Below, in pieces: positions 57,111 through 64,000 of a DNA stretch of 64,000 bases. The notes under the pieces were generated by a model that saw only the letters and a list, made by a program, of their open reading frames with translations, had not been told where the DNA came from and did not search any database. The stretch's first letter is position 1, and the number at the start of each line of letters is the position of its first letter. Position numbers and translations under genes: made by a program. The stretch comes from Clostridiales bacterium. Lineage in GTDB: Bacteria > Bacillota > Clostridia > Oscillospirales > Oscillospiraceae. The stretch spans positions 124,001 to 188,000 of the forward strand of contig JALFRA010000007.1 in assembly GCA_022785125.1 (NCBI GenBank), in the 5' to 3' direction.

Positions 57111-58502
57111 ATGAAGCGTTCCACCATACAGGAATATCTGGCGGGGCTGAAGGGCAAGCGGGTGGCCGTCATTGGCATCGGCGTGTCCAACACCCCACTG
57201 ATCAAAATGCTGCTGCGGGCGGGCGTGAAGGTCACCGCCTGCGACAAAAAGCCCATGAGCGCCTTCGCCGGTCTGGCCGAGGAGCTGGAGAGCCTGGGCG
57301 CCACCCTGAAGCTGGGGGAGGACTACCTGGAGGACCTGGACTTTGAGGTCATCTTCCGCACACCCGGTATGCGGCCCGACCTGCCTCAGCTGGTGGCCGC
57401 CCAGCAGAAGGGGGCCATCCTCACCTCTGAGATGGAGGTCTTTTTCCAGGTCTGCCCCTGCCGCACCATCGCCGTCACCGGCAGCGACGGGAAAACCACC
57501 ACCACCACCATCATCGCAGAGCTGCTCAAGGCGGCGGGGGAGACCGTCTATGTGGGCGGCAACATCGGCAAGCCCCTGCTGCCCGACGTGGACGGCATGG
57601 AACCGGGGGACATCGCTGTGCTGGAGCTGTCCTCCTTCCAGCTGATGACCATGGACCGGAGCCCCAACATCGCCGTGGTCACCAACCTGGCCCCCAACCA
57701 CCTGGACGTCCACAAGTCCATGGAGGAGTACATTGAGGCCAAGGAGAACATCTTCCTCCACCAGAGCGAACAGGATCTGCTGGTGGTCAACGCCGACAAC
57801 GAGATCACCCACGGCTTTGCCGGGGAGGCCCAGGGCCGGGTGGCCATGTTCAGCCGCCTGTCCGAGCCCGCCCGGGGGGCTTTCCTGCGGGACGGGGTAA
57901 TCTGGGTTCGCAACGAGATGCACGAGCGCCCGGTGCTGCCGGTCAGTGACATCCTGCTCCCCGGCACCCACAACGTAGAGAACTATATGGCGGCCATCAC
58001 CGCCCTGGACGGCCTGGTGCCCGATCCGGTGGTGCGGGACTTCGCCCAGAAGTTTGCCGGAGTGGAGCACCGCATTGAGCTGGTGCGCACCCTGAACGGC
58101 GTGAAGTACTACAACGACTCCATTGCCTCCAGCCCCTCCCGCACCATTGCCGGCCTGCGCTCCTTCCACCAGAAGGTGATCCTCATCGCCGGCGGCTACG
58201 ACAAGCACATCCCCTTCGACGTGCTGGGCCCTGAGATCATCGGCCATGTAAAGGAATTGTTCCTCACAGGTGATACCGCGGAGAAGATCCGCGCCGCCGT
58301 GGAGAACTGCCCTGATTATCTCCCCGCCGCCCTGCCCATCACCGTCATCGACGGCTTTGAGCAGGCGGTACTGGCCGCCCACAAGGCTGCCAAACCCGGT
58401 GACGTGGTGATCCTGTCTCCCGCCTGCGCCTCCTTTGACAAGTTCAAGAACTTTATGGAGCGGGGCGCCGCCTTCAAGAAGATCATTTACGGATTGTCAT
58501 AA
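57111..58502 (+). CDS. murD: UDP-N-acetylmuramoylalanine-D-glutamate ligase
   Basis: Adds D-glutamate to UDP-MurNAc-L-Ala in peptidoglycan synthesis. The 463-residue protein shows VAVIGIGVSNTPLIKMLLRA (about 18-37), the ATP loop TGSDGKTTTTTIIAELL (about 122-138), NLAPNHLDVHKSMEEYIEAK (about 199), GVEHRIELVRTLNGVKYYND and SPACASFDKFKNFMERG near the C-terminus. ATG 57111 lies 7 nt after GGGAGG; the longer upstream frame overlaps rnpB and is not coding. Unusual in being alone and not in the usual mra/dcw cluster. Confidence 0.95.
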   Translation: MKRSTIQEYLAGLKGKRVAVIGIGVSNTPLIKMLLRAGVKVTACDKKPMSAFAGLAEELESLGATLKLGEDYLEDLDFEVIFRTPGMRPDLPQLVAAQQKGAILTSEMEVFFQVCPCRTIAVTGSDGKTTTTTIIAELLKAAGETVYVGGNIGKPLLPDVDGMEPGDIAVLELSSFQLMTMDRSPNIAVVTNLAPNHLDVHKSMEEYIEAKENIFLHQSEQDLLVVNADNEITHGFAGEAQGRVAMFSRLSEPARGAFLRDGVIWVRNEMHERPVLPVSDILLPGTHNVENYMAAITALDGLVPDPVVRDFAQKFAGVEHRIELVRTLNGVKYYNDSIASSPSRTIAGLRSFHQKVILIAGGYDKHIPFDVLGPEIIGHVKELFLTGDTAEKIRAAVENCPDYLPAALPITVIDGFEQAVLAAHKAAKPGDVVILSPACASFDKFKNFMERGAAFKKIIYGLS

Positions 58503-58527
58503 ATAGCCTCATAAGGAGGAGTTACAT

Positions 58528-59547
58528 TTGGATATGAAAACTGTGCTGGAGACCCTGTGCGGCCGCACGGCGCCCTCCGGCTTTGAGACCCCGGCGGCCC
58601 AGGCCGCCCAGGCCCTGCTGGCTCCCCTGGTGGACGAGACCAGCATCGACCGCATGGGCAACCTGATGGGTGTGCGCCGCTGCGGCAAACCGGACGCCGG
58701 GAAGATCCTGCTGGACGCCCATCTGGATGAGATCGGCCTCATCGTCACCGGGGCGGAGGAGGGTTACCTCCGGTTCCGCACCATCGGCGGGGTGGACCCC
58801 CGGATGCTGCCCGGCCGGGAAGTGACCATCCTGACCCAGCCCCCCATGGTGGGTATGGTGGCCAGCCCCGGCCCCGAGCAGGACGACGAGAGCAAGTCCG
58901 TGCCCATCCCTGAACTGGTGATAGACGCCGGTCTGACCCAGGAGCAGGCGGAACAGCTGGTGGGCACCCCCATGGTGTACCGGGGCTCCTGCTTCCCTCT
59001 GGGGGAGGACCAGATGTGCGGCAAGGCCATGGACGACCGGTCCTGCTTCGCCATTCTGCTGCGCTGCATGGAGCTGCTGAAGGACAAGGAACTGGACATG
59101 GACGTGTACGTCATGGGCTCCACCCGGGAGGAGGTCTCCGGTGTGGGCGCCACCGTGGGCACCTGGGCGGTACAGCCCGACTGCTGCATCGCCGTGGACG
59201 TGACTCACGGCCGCACCCCCGACGGCCCCGCCGACAAGACCTTCGTGCTGGGCGGCGGCCCCGCCATCGGTGTGGGTCCCAACATGGCCCGCTGGATGAC
59301 CCAAAGGCTGCTGGATAAGGCACAGGAAAGGGAAATTCCTTTCCAGCAGGAGGTCATGAGCGGCCACACCGGCACCAACGGCTGGGAGATGCAGATCAGC
59401 CGGGAGGGCGTTGCCACGGCGGTGCTGTCCCTGCCCCTGAAATATATGCACAGCCCCATTGAGGTGCTGTCGCTCACCGATCTGGAGCACACCGCGGCCC
59501 TGCTGGCCGCCTTTGTGGAGGATCTGGGAAAGGAGGGGCAGCTGTGA
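58528..59547 (+). CDS. M42 family metallopeptidase, copy 1
   Basis: A 339-residue aminopeptidase of the M42/TET (glutamyl aminopeptidase/endoglucanase-like) family: GRTAPSGFETPAAQAAQALL, ILLDAHLDEIGLIVT (His about 69), AMDDRSCFAILLRCMEL (Asp about 170), STREEVSGVGATVGTWAV (Glu about 200) and HTGTNGWEMQISREGVATAV (about 280). Starts at TTG 58528, 8 nt after AAGGAGG; ATG 58534 is an alternative. First of three tandem paralogues. Confidence 0.9.
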   Translation: MDMKTVLETLCGRTAPSGFETPAAQAAQALLAPLVDETSIDRMGNLMGVRRCGKPDAGKILLDAHLDEIGLIVTGAEEGYLRFRTIGGVDPRMLPGREVTILTQPPMVGMVASPGPEQDDESKSVPIPELVIDAGLTQEQAEQLVGTPMVYRGSCFPLGEDQMCGKAMDDRSCFAILLRCMELLKDKELDMDVYVMGSTREEVSGVGATVGTWAVQPDCCIAVDVTHGRTPDGPADKTFVLGGGPAIGVGPNMARWMTQRLLDKAQEREIPFQQEVMSGHTGTNGWEMQISREGVATAVLSLPLKYMHSPIEVLSLTDLEHTAALLAAFVEDLGKEGQL

Positions 59548-60569
59548 AGGAACTGCTGAGAAAACTGTGTACCCTGCCCGGCGTGTCCAGCTGGGAGGAC
59601 CAGGTGCGGGACTGCGTGATGGAGGTGGCCGGTCAGTACGCCACCGAGCTGCGGGTGGACGCCATGGGCAACGTGATCGCCTTCAAGGAGGGCGCCAAGG
59701 CCACCGGCAACAAGCTGCTGCTCACCGCCCACATGGACGAGGTGGGCCTGATGGTGCGCGCCATCACCGACGAGGGGTACCTGAAATTCGACACGGTGGG
59801 CCACATGGACCGCCGGGTACTGCTGGGCAAGCGGGTGCTGGTTGGGCCCAAGCTGCTGCCCGCCGTGGTGGGTCTGAAGGCCTACCATCTGGTGAGCCGG
59901 GACGAGGAGAAGAACGTCCCCAAGCTGGACGAATTCTACCTGGACATTGGGGCCAGGAGCAAGGAAGAGGCGGAAAAGCTGGTCCGTCTGGGGGACGTGG
60001 CCGCCTTTGACAGCACCCCTGAGCTTTTTGGGAACGGCCTGCTGAAGGGCCGGGCCCTGGATAGCCGCATCGGCTGCGCCGTGCTGCTGTGGCTTATGCG
60101 GGAGGAGCTGCCCATGGACTGCACCTTCGTGTTCACCGCCCAGCAGGAGGTGGGAGCAAGAGGTGCCTTCGGCGCCGCCTTCTCGGTACAGCCGGAGATC
60201 GCTCTGGTGCTGGAGGGGGCTCCCGCCGCCGATCTGGCCGGGGTGCCCGCCCACAAAAAGGCCTGCGCCCTGGGCAGGGGCGCGGTGCTCCCCATCATGG
60301 ACAAGGGCGTTATCGTGGACCGGAAGCTCTTTGAGACCCTGCGGAAGCTGGCGGAGGAACAGAACATCCCCTGGCAGCTCCGGGAGGCCACCACCGGCTC
60401 CGGCGACGCCATGGCGGTCCAGCGGGCCGCTTCCGGCGTGCGTACGGCGGTGATCGCCGCCCCCGTGCGCTACCCCCATACCCCCGCCACCCTGGCCAGC
60501 GCTGAGGATATCGAGGCCATGCTCCAGCTGACCCGGGCATTCATCAACCATCTGTCCAAGGAGGACTGA
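59544..60569 (+). CDS. M42 family metallopeptidase, copy 2
   Basis: A 341-residue M42 aminopeptidase: LCTLPGVSSWEDQVRDCVME, LLLTAHMDEVGLMVRAIT (His about 59), LKGRALDSRIGCAVLLWLM (Asp about 171) and VFTAQQEVGARGAFGAAFSV (Glu about 200). The start GTG overlaps the previous TGA (GTGA). It is more divergent from copies 1 and 3 than a recent duplication would be, so the trio probably has distinct substrate or assembly roles. Confidence 0.9.
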   Translation: MKELLRKLCTLPGVSSWEDQVRDCVMEVAGQYATELRVDAMGNVIAFKEGAKATGNKLLLTAHMDEVGLMVRAITDEGYLKFDTVGHMDRRVLLGKRVLVGPKLLPAVVGLKAYHLVSRDEEKNVPKLDEFYLDIGARSKEEAEKLVRLGDVAAFDSTPELFGNGLLKGRALDSRIGCAVLLWLMREELPMDCTFVFTAQQEVGARGAFGAAFSVQPEIALVLEGAPAADLAGVPAHKKACALGRGAVLPIMDKGVIVDRKLFETLRKLAEEQNIPWQLREATTGSGDAMAVQRAASGVRTAVIAAPVRYPHTPATLASAEDIEAMLQLTRAFINHLSKED

Positions 60570-60573
60570 CCAT

Positions 60574-61572
60574 ATGGATATGTTAGAGATCATGCAGGCA
60601 CTCAACGCCTGCCACGGCCCCTCCGGCAACGAGGGCCAGGTGGCTGCCGCCATCCGGACCCTGGCCGCCCCCTATGTGGACGAGATCACCACCGACGCTC
60701 TGGGCAACCTGATCTGCCACAAGCAGGGCACCGGCCCCCGGGTGATGTTTGCCGCCCACATGGACTCCATCGGCTTCATCATCACCCACATCGACGAGAA
60801 TGGCTACCTGCGCTTCGGCCAGGTGGGCGGCCTGTCCGCCCACGATCTGCCCGGCACTCCCGTCCGGTTCCGCAACGGCACCCGGGGCGTGGTGGCGGTC
60901 CAGGGAAAGGTGGAGCCCAAGGACTGGAAACTGGATCACCTTTACATTGATATCGGCGCCAAGGATCAGGCCGAGGCCAAGACCATGGTGCAGGTGGGGG
61001 ATACCGCCGTATTTGACACCACGCCCTTTGTCAGCGGCCGCAAGCTGTTTTCCCCCTATCTGGACGACCGCATTGCCTGCGCCATCCTGCTCTCCGCCAT
61101 GGAGCGCATCAAGCGTGCCGACAACGACCTGTACTTTGTCTTTACCGTTCAGGAAGAGGTGGGTCTGCGGGGCGCCCGCACCGCCGCCTACGGCATCGCC
61201 CCTGACTACGGCATCGCCGTGGACGTGACCGACTCCGACGACATCCCCGACGCTCCCCACGAGTGCTCCAGCGTGGCGGGGAAGGGCGCCGCCATCAAAG
61301 TGATGGACAGCTCGGTCATCTGCCACCCGGCGGTGGTGAAAACCCTGGAGGATCTGGCACAGGCAAGGAATATTCCTTACCAGCGTGACATCCTCCGCTT
61401 CGGCGGTACCGACGCCGGCGCCATCCATCAGAGCCGCTCCGGCGTGTACACCGGCGGCATCTCGGTGGCCACCCGGTACGTCCACACCCCCATGGAGGTG
61501 GCCGACCTGGACGACATCGAGGCCTGCGTGGCCCTGACCGCCGCCTTCGCTCAGGCCAAGCTGGAGGCGTAA
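60574..61572 (+). CDS. M42 family metallopeptidase, copy 3
   Basis: A 332-residue M42 aminopeptidase: LNACHGPSGNEGQVAAAIRT, VMFAAHMDSIGFIITHI (His about 62), SPYLDDRIACAILLSAME (Asp about 166), FTVQEEVGLRGARTAAYG (Glu about 195) and FGGTDAGAIHQSRSGVYTGG (about 274). AAGGAGG is 9 nt before ATG. Downstream there is a strong hairpin without T-tract (TGGCGGGACGT/ACGTCCCGCCA, 61585-61612) before the next gene. Aminopeptidases of this family form dodecameric tetrahedral particles. Confidence 0.9.
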   Translation: MDMLEIMQALNACHGPSGNEGQVAAAIRTLAAPYVDEITTDALGNLICHKQGTGPRVMFAAHMDSIGFIITHIDENGYLRFGQVGGLSAHDLPGTPVRFRNGTRGVVAVQGKVEPKDWKLDHLYIDIGAKDQAEAKTMVQVGDTAVFDTTPFVSGRKLFSPYLDDRIACAILLSAMERIKRADNDLYFVFTVQEEVGLRGARTAAYGIAPDYGIAVDVTDSDDIPDAPHECSSVAGKGAAIKVMDSSVICHPAVVKTLEDLAQARNIPYQRDILRFGGTDAGAIHQSRSGVYTGGISVATRYVHTPMEVADLDDIEACVALTAAFAQAKLEA

Positions 61573-61584
61573 TTTCTCTGAAAA

Positions 61585-61612
61585 TGGCGGGACGTCTCCG
61601 ACGTCCCGCCAA
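61585..61612. other. Strong hairpin after the M42 trio
   Basis: TGGCGGGACGT/ACGTCCCGCCA around CTCCG, 11-bp perfect. No T-tract, so processing site or partial terminator. Confidence 0.55.
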
Positions 61613-61651
61613 ACCCACAAACCATAGATAGAACAGGATGGATCAAGGAAA

Positions 61652-62899
61652 ATGTCTTTACAGATCAGCGACAAAGTAAAAGCCCTGGCGGCGCAGGCCC
61701 AGGCCGACCTGGCGGAGCAGTTCGCCCGCATCGACGCCATCGCCGAGGAGAACACCCAGAAGGTGCTCTCCGCCTTCCAGAAGCACCGGGTGGCGGAAGC
61801 CCACTTCGCCGGCACCACCGGCTACGGCTACGACGATCTGGGCCGGGATACCCTGGACCTGATCTTCGCCGACCTCTTCCACACCGAGGACGCCCTAGTG
61901 CGTGTGCAGTTCGTCAACGGCACCCACGCCATCTCCTGCGCCCTCTTCGGGGCCCTCAAGCCCGGCGACATTCTGGTGTCCGCCGTGGGCGCCCCCTACG
62001 ACACCATGCTGGGTGTCATCGGCGTGGTGGACAAGGGACCCGGTTCCCTGAAGAGCTACGGCATCGAGTATAGGCAAGTAGATCTGGTTGACAATGCCCC
62101 CGACCCGGTGGGGTTGGCGGAGGCTGTACGCGACCCCCGGGTGAAGGCGGTGCTCATCCAGCGCTCCCGCGGCTACGCCACCCGTGCCTCGCTATCGGTG
62201 GCCGAGATCGGCGCGCTGGCCAAGGTGGTCAAGGACAATAACCCGGGCGCCGCCGTGCTGGTAGACAACTGCTACGGCGAGTTCGTGGAGACCATCGAGC
62301 CCACCCAGGTGGGGGCCGATCTGGTGGTGGGCTCCCTCATCAAGAACCCGGGCGGCGGTCTGGCCCCCACCGGCGGCTACATCGCCGGACGGCACGACCT
62401 CATTGAGGGGGCCGCCATGCGGCTCACCACCCCCGGCATCGGCAAGGAGTGCGGCTCCACCTTTGGGGCCAACCGCAGCCTCTATCAAGGACTTTTCCTT
62501 GCCCCCCACACCACCGCCCAGGCCGTCAAGACCGCCGTCTTTGCCGCCCGGATCATGGAGCTGCTGGGCTACCAGGTGGAGCCCGCCTCCGACGCGGTGC
62601 GCCACGACATCATCCAGATGGTCCACTTCGGCTCTCCCGAGCCTCTGAAAAAGTTCTGCAAGGGCATCCAGTTTGGCGCTCCGGTGGACTCCTACGTCAC
62701 CCCCGAGCCCTGGGATATGCCGGGCTACGACTGCCCGGTCATTATGGCCGCCGGCGCCTTCATCCAGGGCGCTTCCATTGAGCTGTCCTGCGACGCCCCC
62801 ATGCGGGAGCCTTACACCGCCTACTTCCAGGGCGGACTCACCTATGAGAGCGGCAAGGCCGGCGTTATGCTGGCGGTGGAGGAGCTGCTCAAGGATTAA
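61652..62899 (+). CDS. Methionine gamma-lyase family / aluminium resistance PLP protein
   Basis: A 415-residue PLP enzyme of the fold-type I group often called aluminium resistance protein or Met_gamma_lyase (YnbB-like). FAGTTGYGYDDLGRDTLDLI, RVQFVNGTHAISCALFGALK (about 89-108), AVLVDNCYGEF and the lysine-containing VGSLIKNPGGGLAPTGGY (about 225-242) are visible. Substrate unproven. It normally sits near miaA/hfq/glnR; none of those is here. ATG has a weak AAGGAA ribosome site. Confidence 0.87.
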   Translation: MSLQISDKVKALAAQAQADLAEQFARIDAIAEENTQKVLSAFQKHRVAEAHFAGTTGYGYDDLGRDTLDLIFADLFHTEDALVRVQFVNGTHAISCALFGALKPGDILVSAVGAPYDTMLGVIGVVDKGPGSLKSYGIEYRQVDLVDNAPDPVGLAEAVRDPRVKAVLIQRSRGYATRASLSVAEIGALAKVVKDNNPGAAVLVDNCYGEFVETIEPTQVGADLVVGSLIKNPGGGLAPTGGYIAGRHDLIEGAAMRLTTPGIGKECGSTFGANRSLYQGLFLAPHTTAQAVKTAVFAARIMELLGYQVEPASDAVRHDIIQMVHFGSPEPLKKFCKGIQFGAPVDSYVTPEPWDMPGYDCPVIMAAGAFIQGASIELSCDAPMREPYTAYFQGGLTYESGKAGVMLAVEELLKD

Positions 62900-62949
62900 G
62901 GCATAGGACGAACCGGCCCCCGCATAGCCTGCCCTGTGGGGGTGAGGCC

Positions 62950-63627
62950 ATGAAACGGTCCTTGCGGATGTGGTCCCCCCGCCGCAGAATCCATGTCCGG
63001 CGGCGGGGAAGAGGCCTGCTGCTGGCGGCTGCGGTGGGGATCGGTCTGGCGCTGCTGGTGATCTGGCTGCTGGACGCCGCTCTGCGGCCCGCCGTCACCA
63101 CCCTGGCTACCGTTCAGGCGCAGAATAAGATCACCGGCATCGTCAACGATGCGGTGACTGCCACCCTGGCCGACCAGGGGGTGGCCTATGCCGACCTGGT
63201 GACGGTGGAGCGGGACGAGAGCGGCAAGGTGTCCCTGCTGGCGGTGGACTCTGTCAAGCTGAATACCTTGCGTACGCAGATCCTGCAAGAGGTTCTGGAG
63301 CAGGTAGAGGGACTGGACGCCCAGGAGCTGGGGGTGCCGCTGGGCAGCCTCACCGGCTTCTCCACCGCCTCCGACTGGGGGCCCATGCTGCCGGTGGGCG
63401 TACAGGCGGCGGCGGTGCCACGGGCGGAGTTCTCCAACCAGTTTACCGCCCAGGGCATCAACCAGACCCTGCACCAGATCATGCTGGACATCACGGTGGA
63501 GGTCACCCTCCTCATCCCCGGCGGACGGGCGGAGACGAAGGTCACTGCCCAGGTGTGCGTGGCCGAGACTCTGCTGGTGGGGGAGGTACCCGACACCTAT
63601 CTGGGGCTGCCCGCTGCCGGTTCGTAA
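62950..63627 (+). CDS. yunB: Sporulation protein YunB
   Basis: A 225-residue protein with an N-terminal basic stretch and one membrane helix (about 27-46), then an extracytoplasmic domain with NDAVTATLADQGVAYADLVT (about 60-79), DSVKLNTLRTQILQEV and IPLGSLTGFSTASDWGPMLP-like VPLGSLTGFSTASDWGPMLP (about 131-150) and NQTLHQIMLDITVEVTLLIP (about 170-189). YunB is a mother-cell sporulation protein of unclear role. Some caution: it could be a relative. GGGGGTGAGG precedes ATG. Confidence 0.85.
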   Translation: MKRSLRMWSPRRRIHVRRRGRGLLLAAAVGIGLALLVIWLLDAALRPAVTTLATVQAQNKITGIVNDAVTATLADQGVAYADLVTVERDESGKVSLLAVDSVKLNTLRTQILQEVLEQVEGLDAQELGVPLGSLTGFSTASDWGPMLPVGVQAAAVPRAEFSNQFTAQGINQTLHQIMLDITVEVTLLIPGGRAETKVTAQVCVAETLLVGEVPDTYLGLPAAGS

Positions 63628-63693
63628 GAAAAGCGTAAGACACGCCCTCTTTTTTCTGTGATATTATGTGTTCAGAAAAAAGGAGGCGGTCTT

Positions 63694-64000
63694 ATGGAAA
63701 CCCTGCTGTGGTATCTGGAGATCACACTGGACTATTTGAAGCAGATGCTGCCCTGTATGGCCATAGCCGCGGGCTGTTTTCTGGCCCTGCTGCATCACAG
63801 AAGGCGGGGGCTGTACCGCCGGGGGCTGCAAAGCGGCGTGGTGCGGGAGATCGGCCTCTTTGTATTTGTGCTCTTCTGCGCCGGGCTGGCGGCCCTGACG
63901 GTGTTCCCGTCCAACTTCTGGACGGTATCCCACTGGCAGGAGGCCTTTCAGGGGCTGCGGCCCTTTTTCCCCATCACGCCCCTGAGCCAGTCGGTGGGGT
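63694..64000 (+). CDS. VanZ-like membrane protein (3' end missing)
   Basis: The visible 102 codons, from ATG 63694 (AGGAGG 8 nt upstream), encode two membrane segments (about 17-33 and 52-69) with RRRGLYRRGLQSGVVREIGL between them and AALTVFPSNFW after. The arrangement resembles VanZ family proteins. The gene runs off the window end. Confidence 0.6.
   Translation, partial: METLLWYLEITLDYLKQMLPCMAIAAGCFLALLHHRRRGLYRRGLQSGVVREIGLFVFVLFCAGLAALTVFPSNFWTVSHWQEAFQGLRPFFPITPLSQSVG

Overview
The window is about 64 kb of GC-rich chromosome from a spore-forming, probably anaerobic Clostridia member, most likely Oscillospiraceae (Flavonifractor / Lawsonibacter-like). Supporting this are GC-rich Firmicutes gene orders (nusB-xseA-xseB-ispA-dxs-tlyA-nadK-argR-recN, ruvC-ruvA-ruvB), the SCIFF peptide/radical SAM pair scfA-scfB next to yajC, sporulation genes (SpoIID-like, SpoIIM-like, CotJ, YunB), SLH surface proteins, a T-box leader, an L-box leader, and type A rnpB. 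The genus is inferred from style, not from a search.

Layout: 1-10.1 kb is a co-directional housekeeping operon: nusB (cut by the window edge), a TsaD paralogue, exonuclease VII, isoprenoid precursor genes (ispA, dxs), a PAP2-like membrane protein, tlyA, nadK, argR and recN. At 10.1-12 kb a tyrosine T-box controls a zinc-ribbon gene and tyrS, followed by an AI-2E-type permease. 13.4-19.9 kb looks like an acquired island: strong promoter, structured (Moco-like) leader, a decayed metallophosphoesterase, then seven tightly packed genes (SAM methyltransferase, FmdE protein, FecCD/ATPase/lipoprotein ABC importer, THEP1-like NTPase, flavodoxin-fold reductase). 20-23.1 kb is the leftward lysine operon asd-dapA-dapB under a lysine riboswitch. 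23.2-32.6 kb holds a SpoIID-like protein, queA, a collagen-like surface protein with its glycosyltransferase, a thioredoxin/CcdA redox operon, tgt and yajC. 32.7-41.9 kb holds the SCIFF system, SpoIIM-like, xerD, ruvCAB, glmM and a SigH-like factor. 42-56.4 kb has two large SLH proteins, CotJ spore coat genes, cwlD, radA, trmK, a Nif3-like gene, yebC and a membrane-anchored MerR regulator. 56.5-64 kb has rnpB, murD, three tandem M42 aminopeptidases, a PLP enzyme, yunB and a VanZ-like gene cut by the window end.

The most interesting signals are: (i) two copies of a structured, apparently covarying intergenic element of about 170-190 nt (8.2 and 49.8 kb), one flanked by near-identical terminator hairpins; (ii) three genes (dxs, queA and a glycosyltransferase) that seem to start at ATT or ATA behind well-placed Shine-Dalgarno sites with no usable ATG/GTG/TTG; (iii) the FmdE/ABC/THEP1 island with its leader RNA; (iv) a terminator whose 3' arm is the ribosome-binding site of the next gene. 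No tRNA, intact insertion sequence or CRISPR array was seen.
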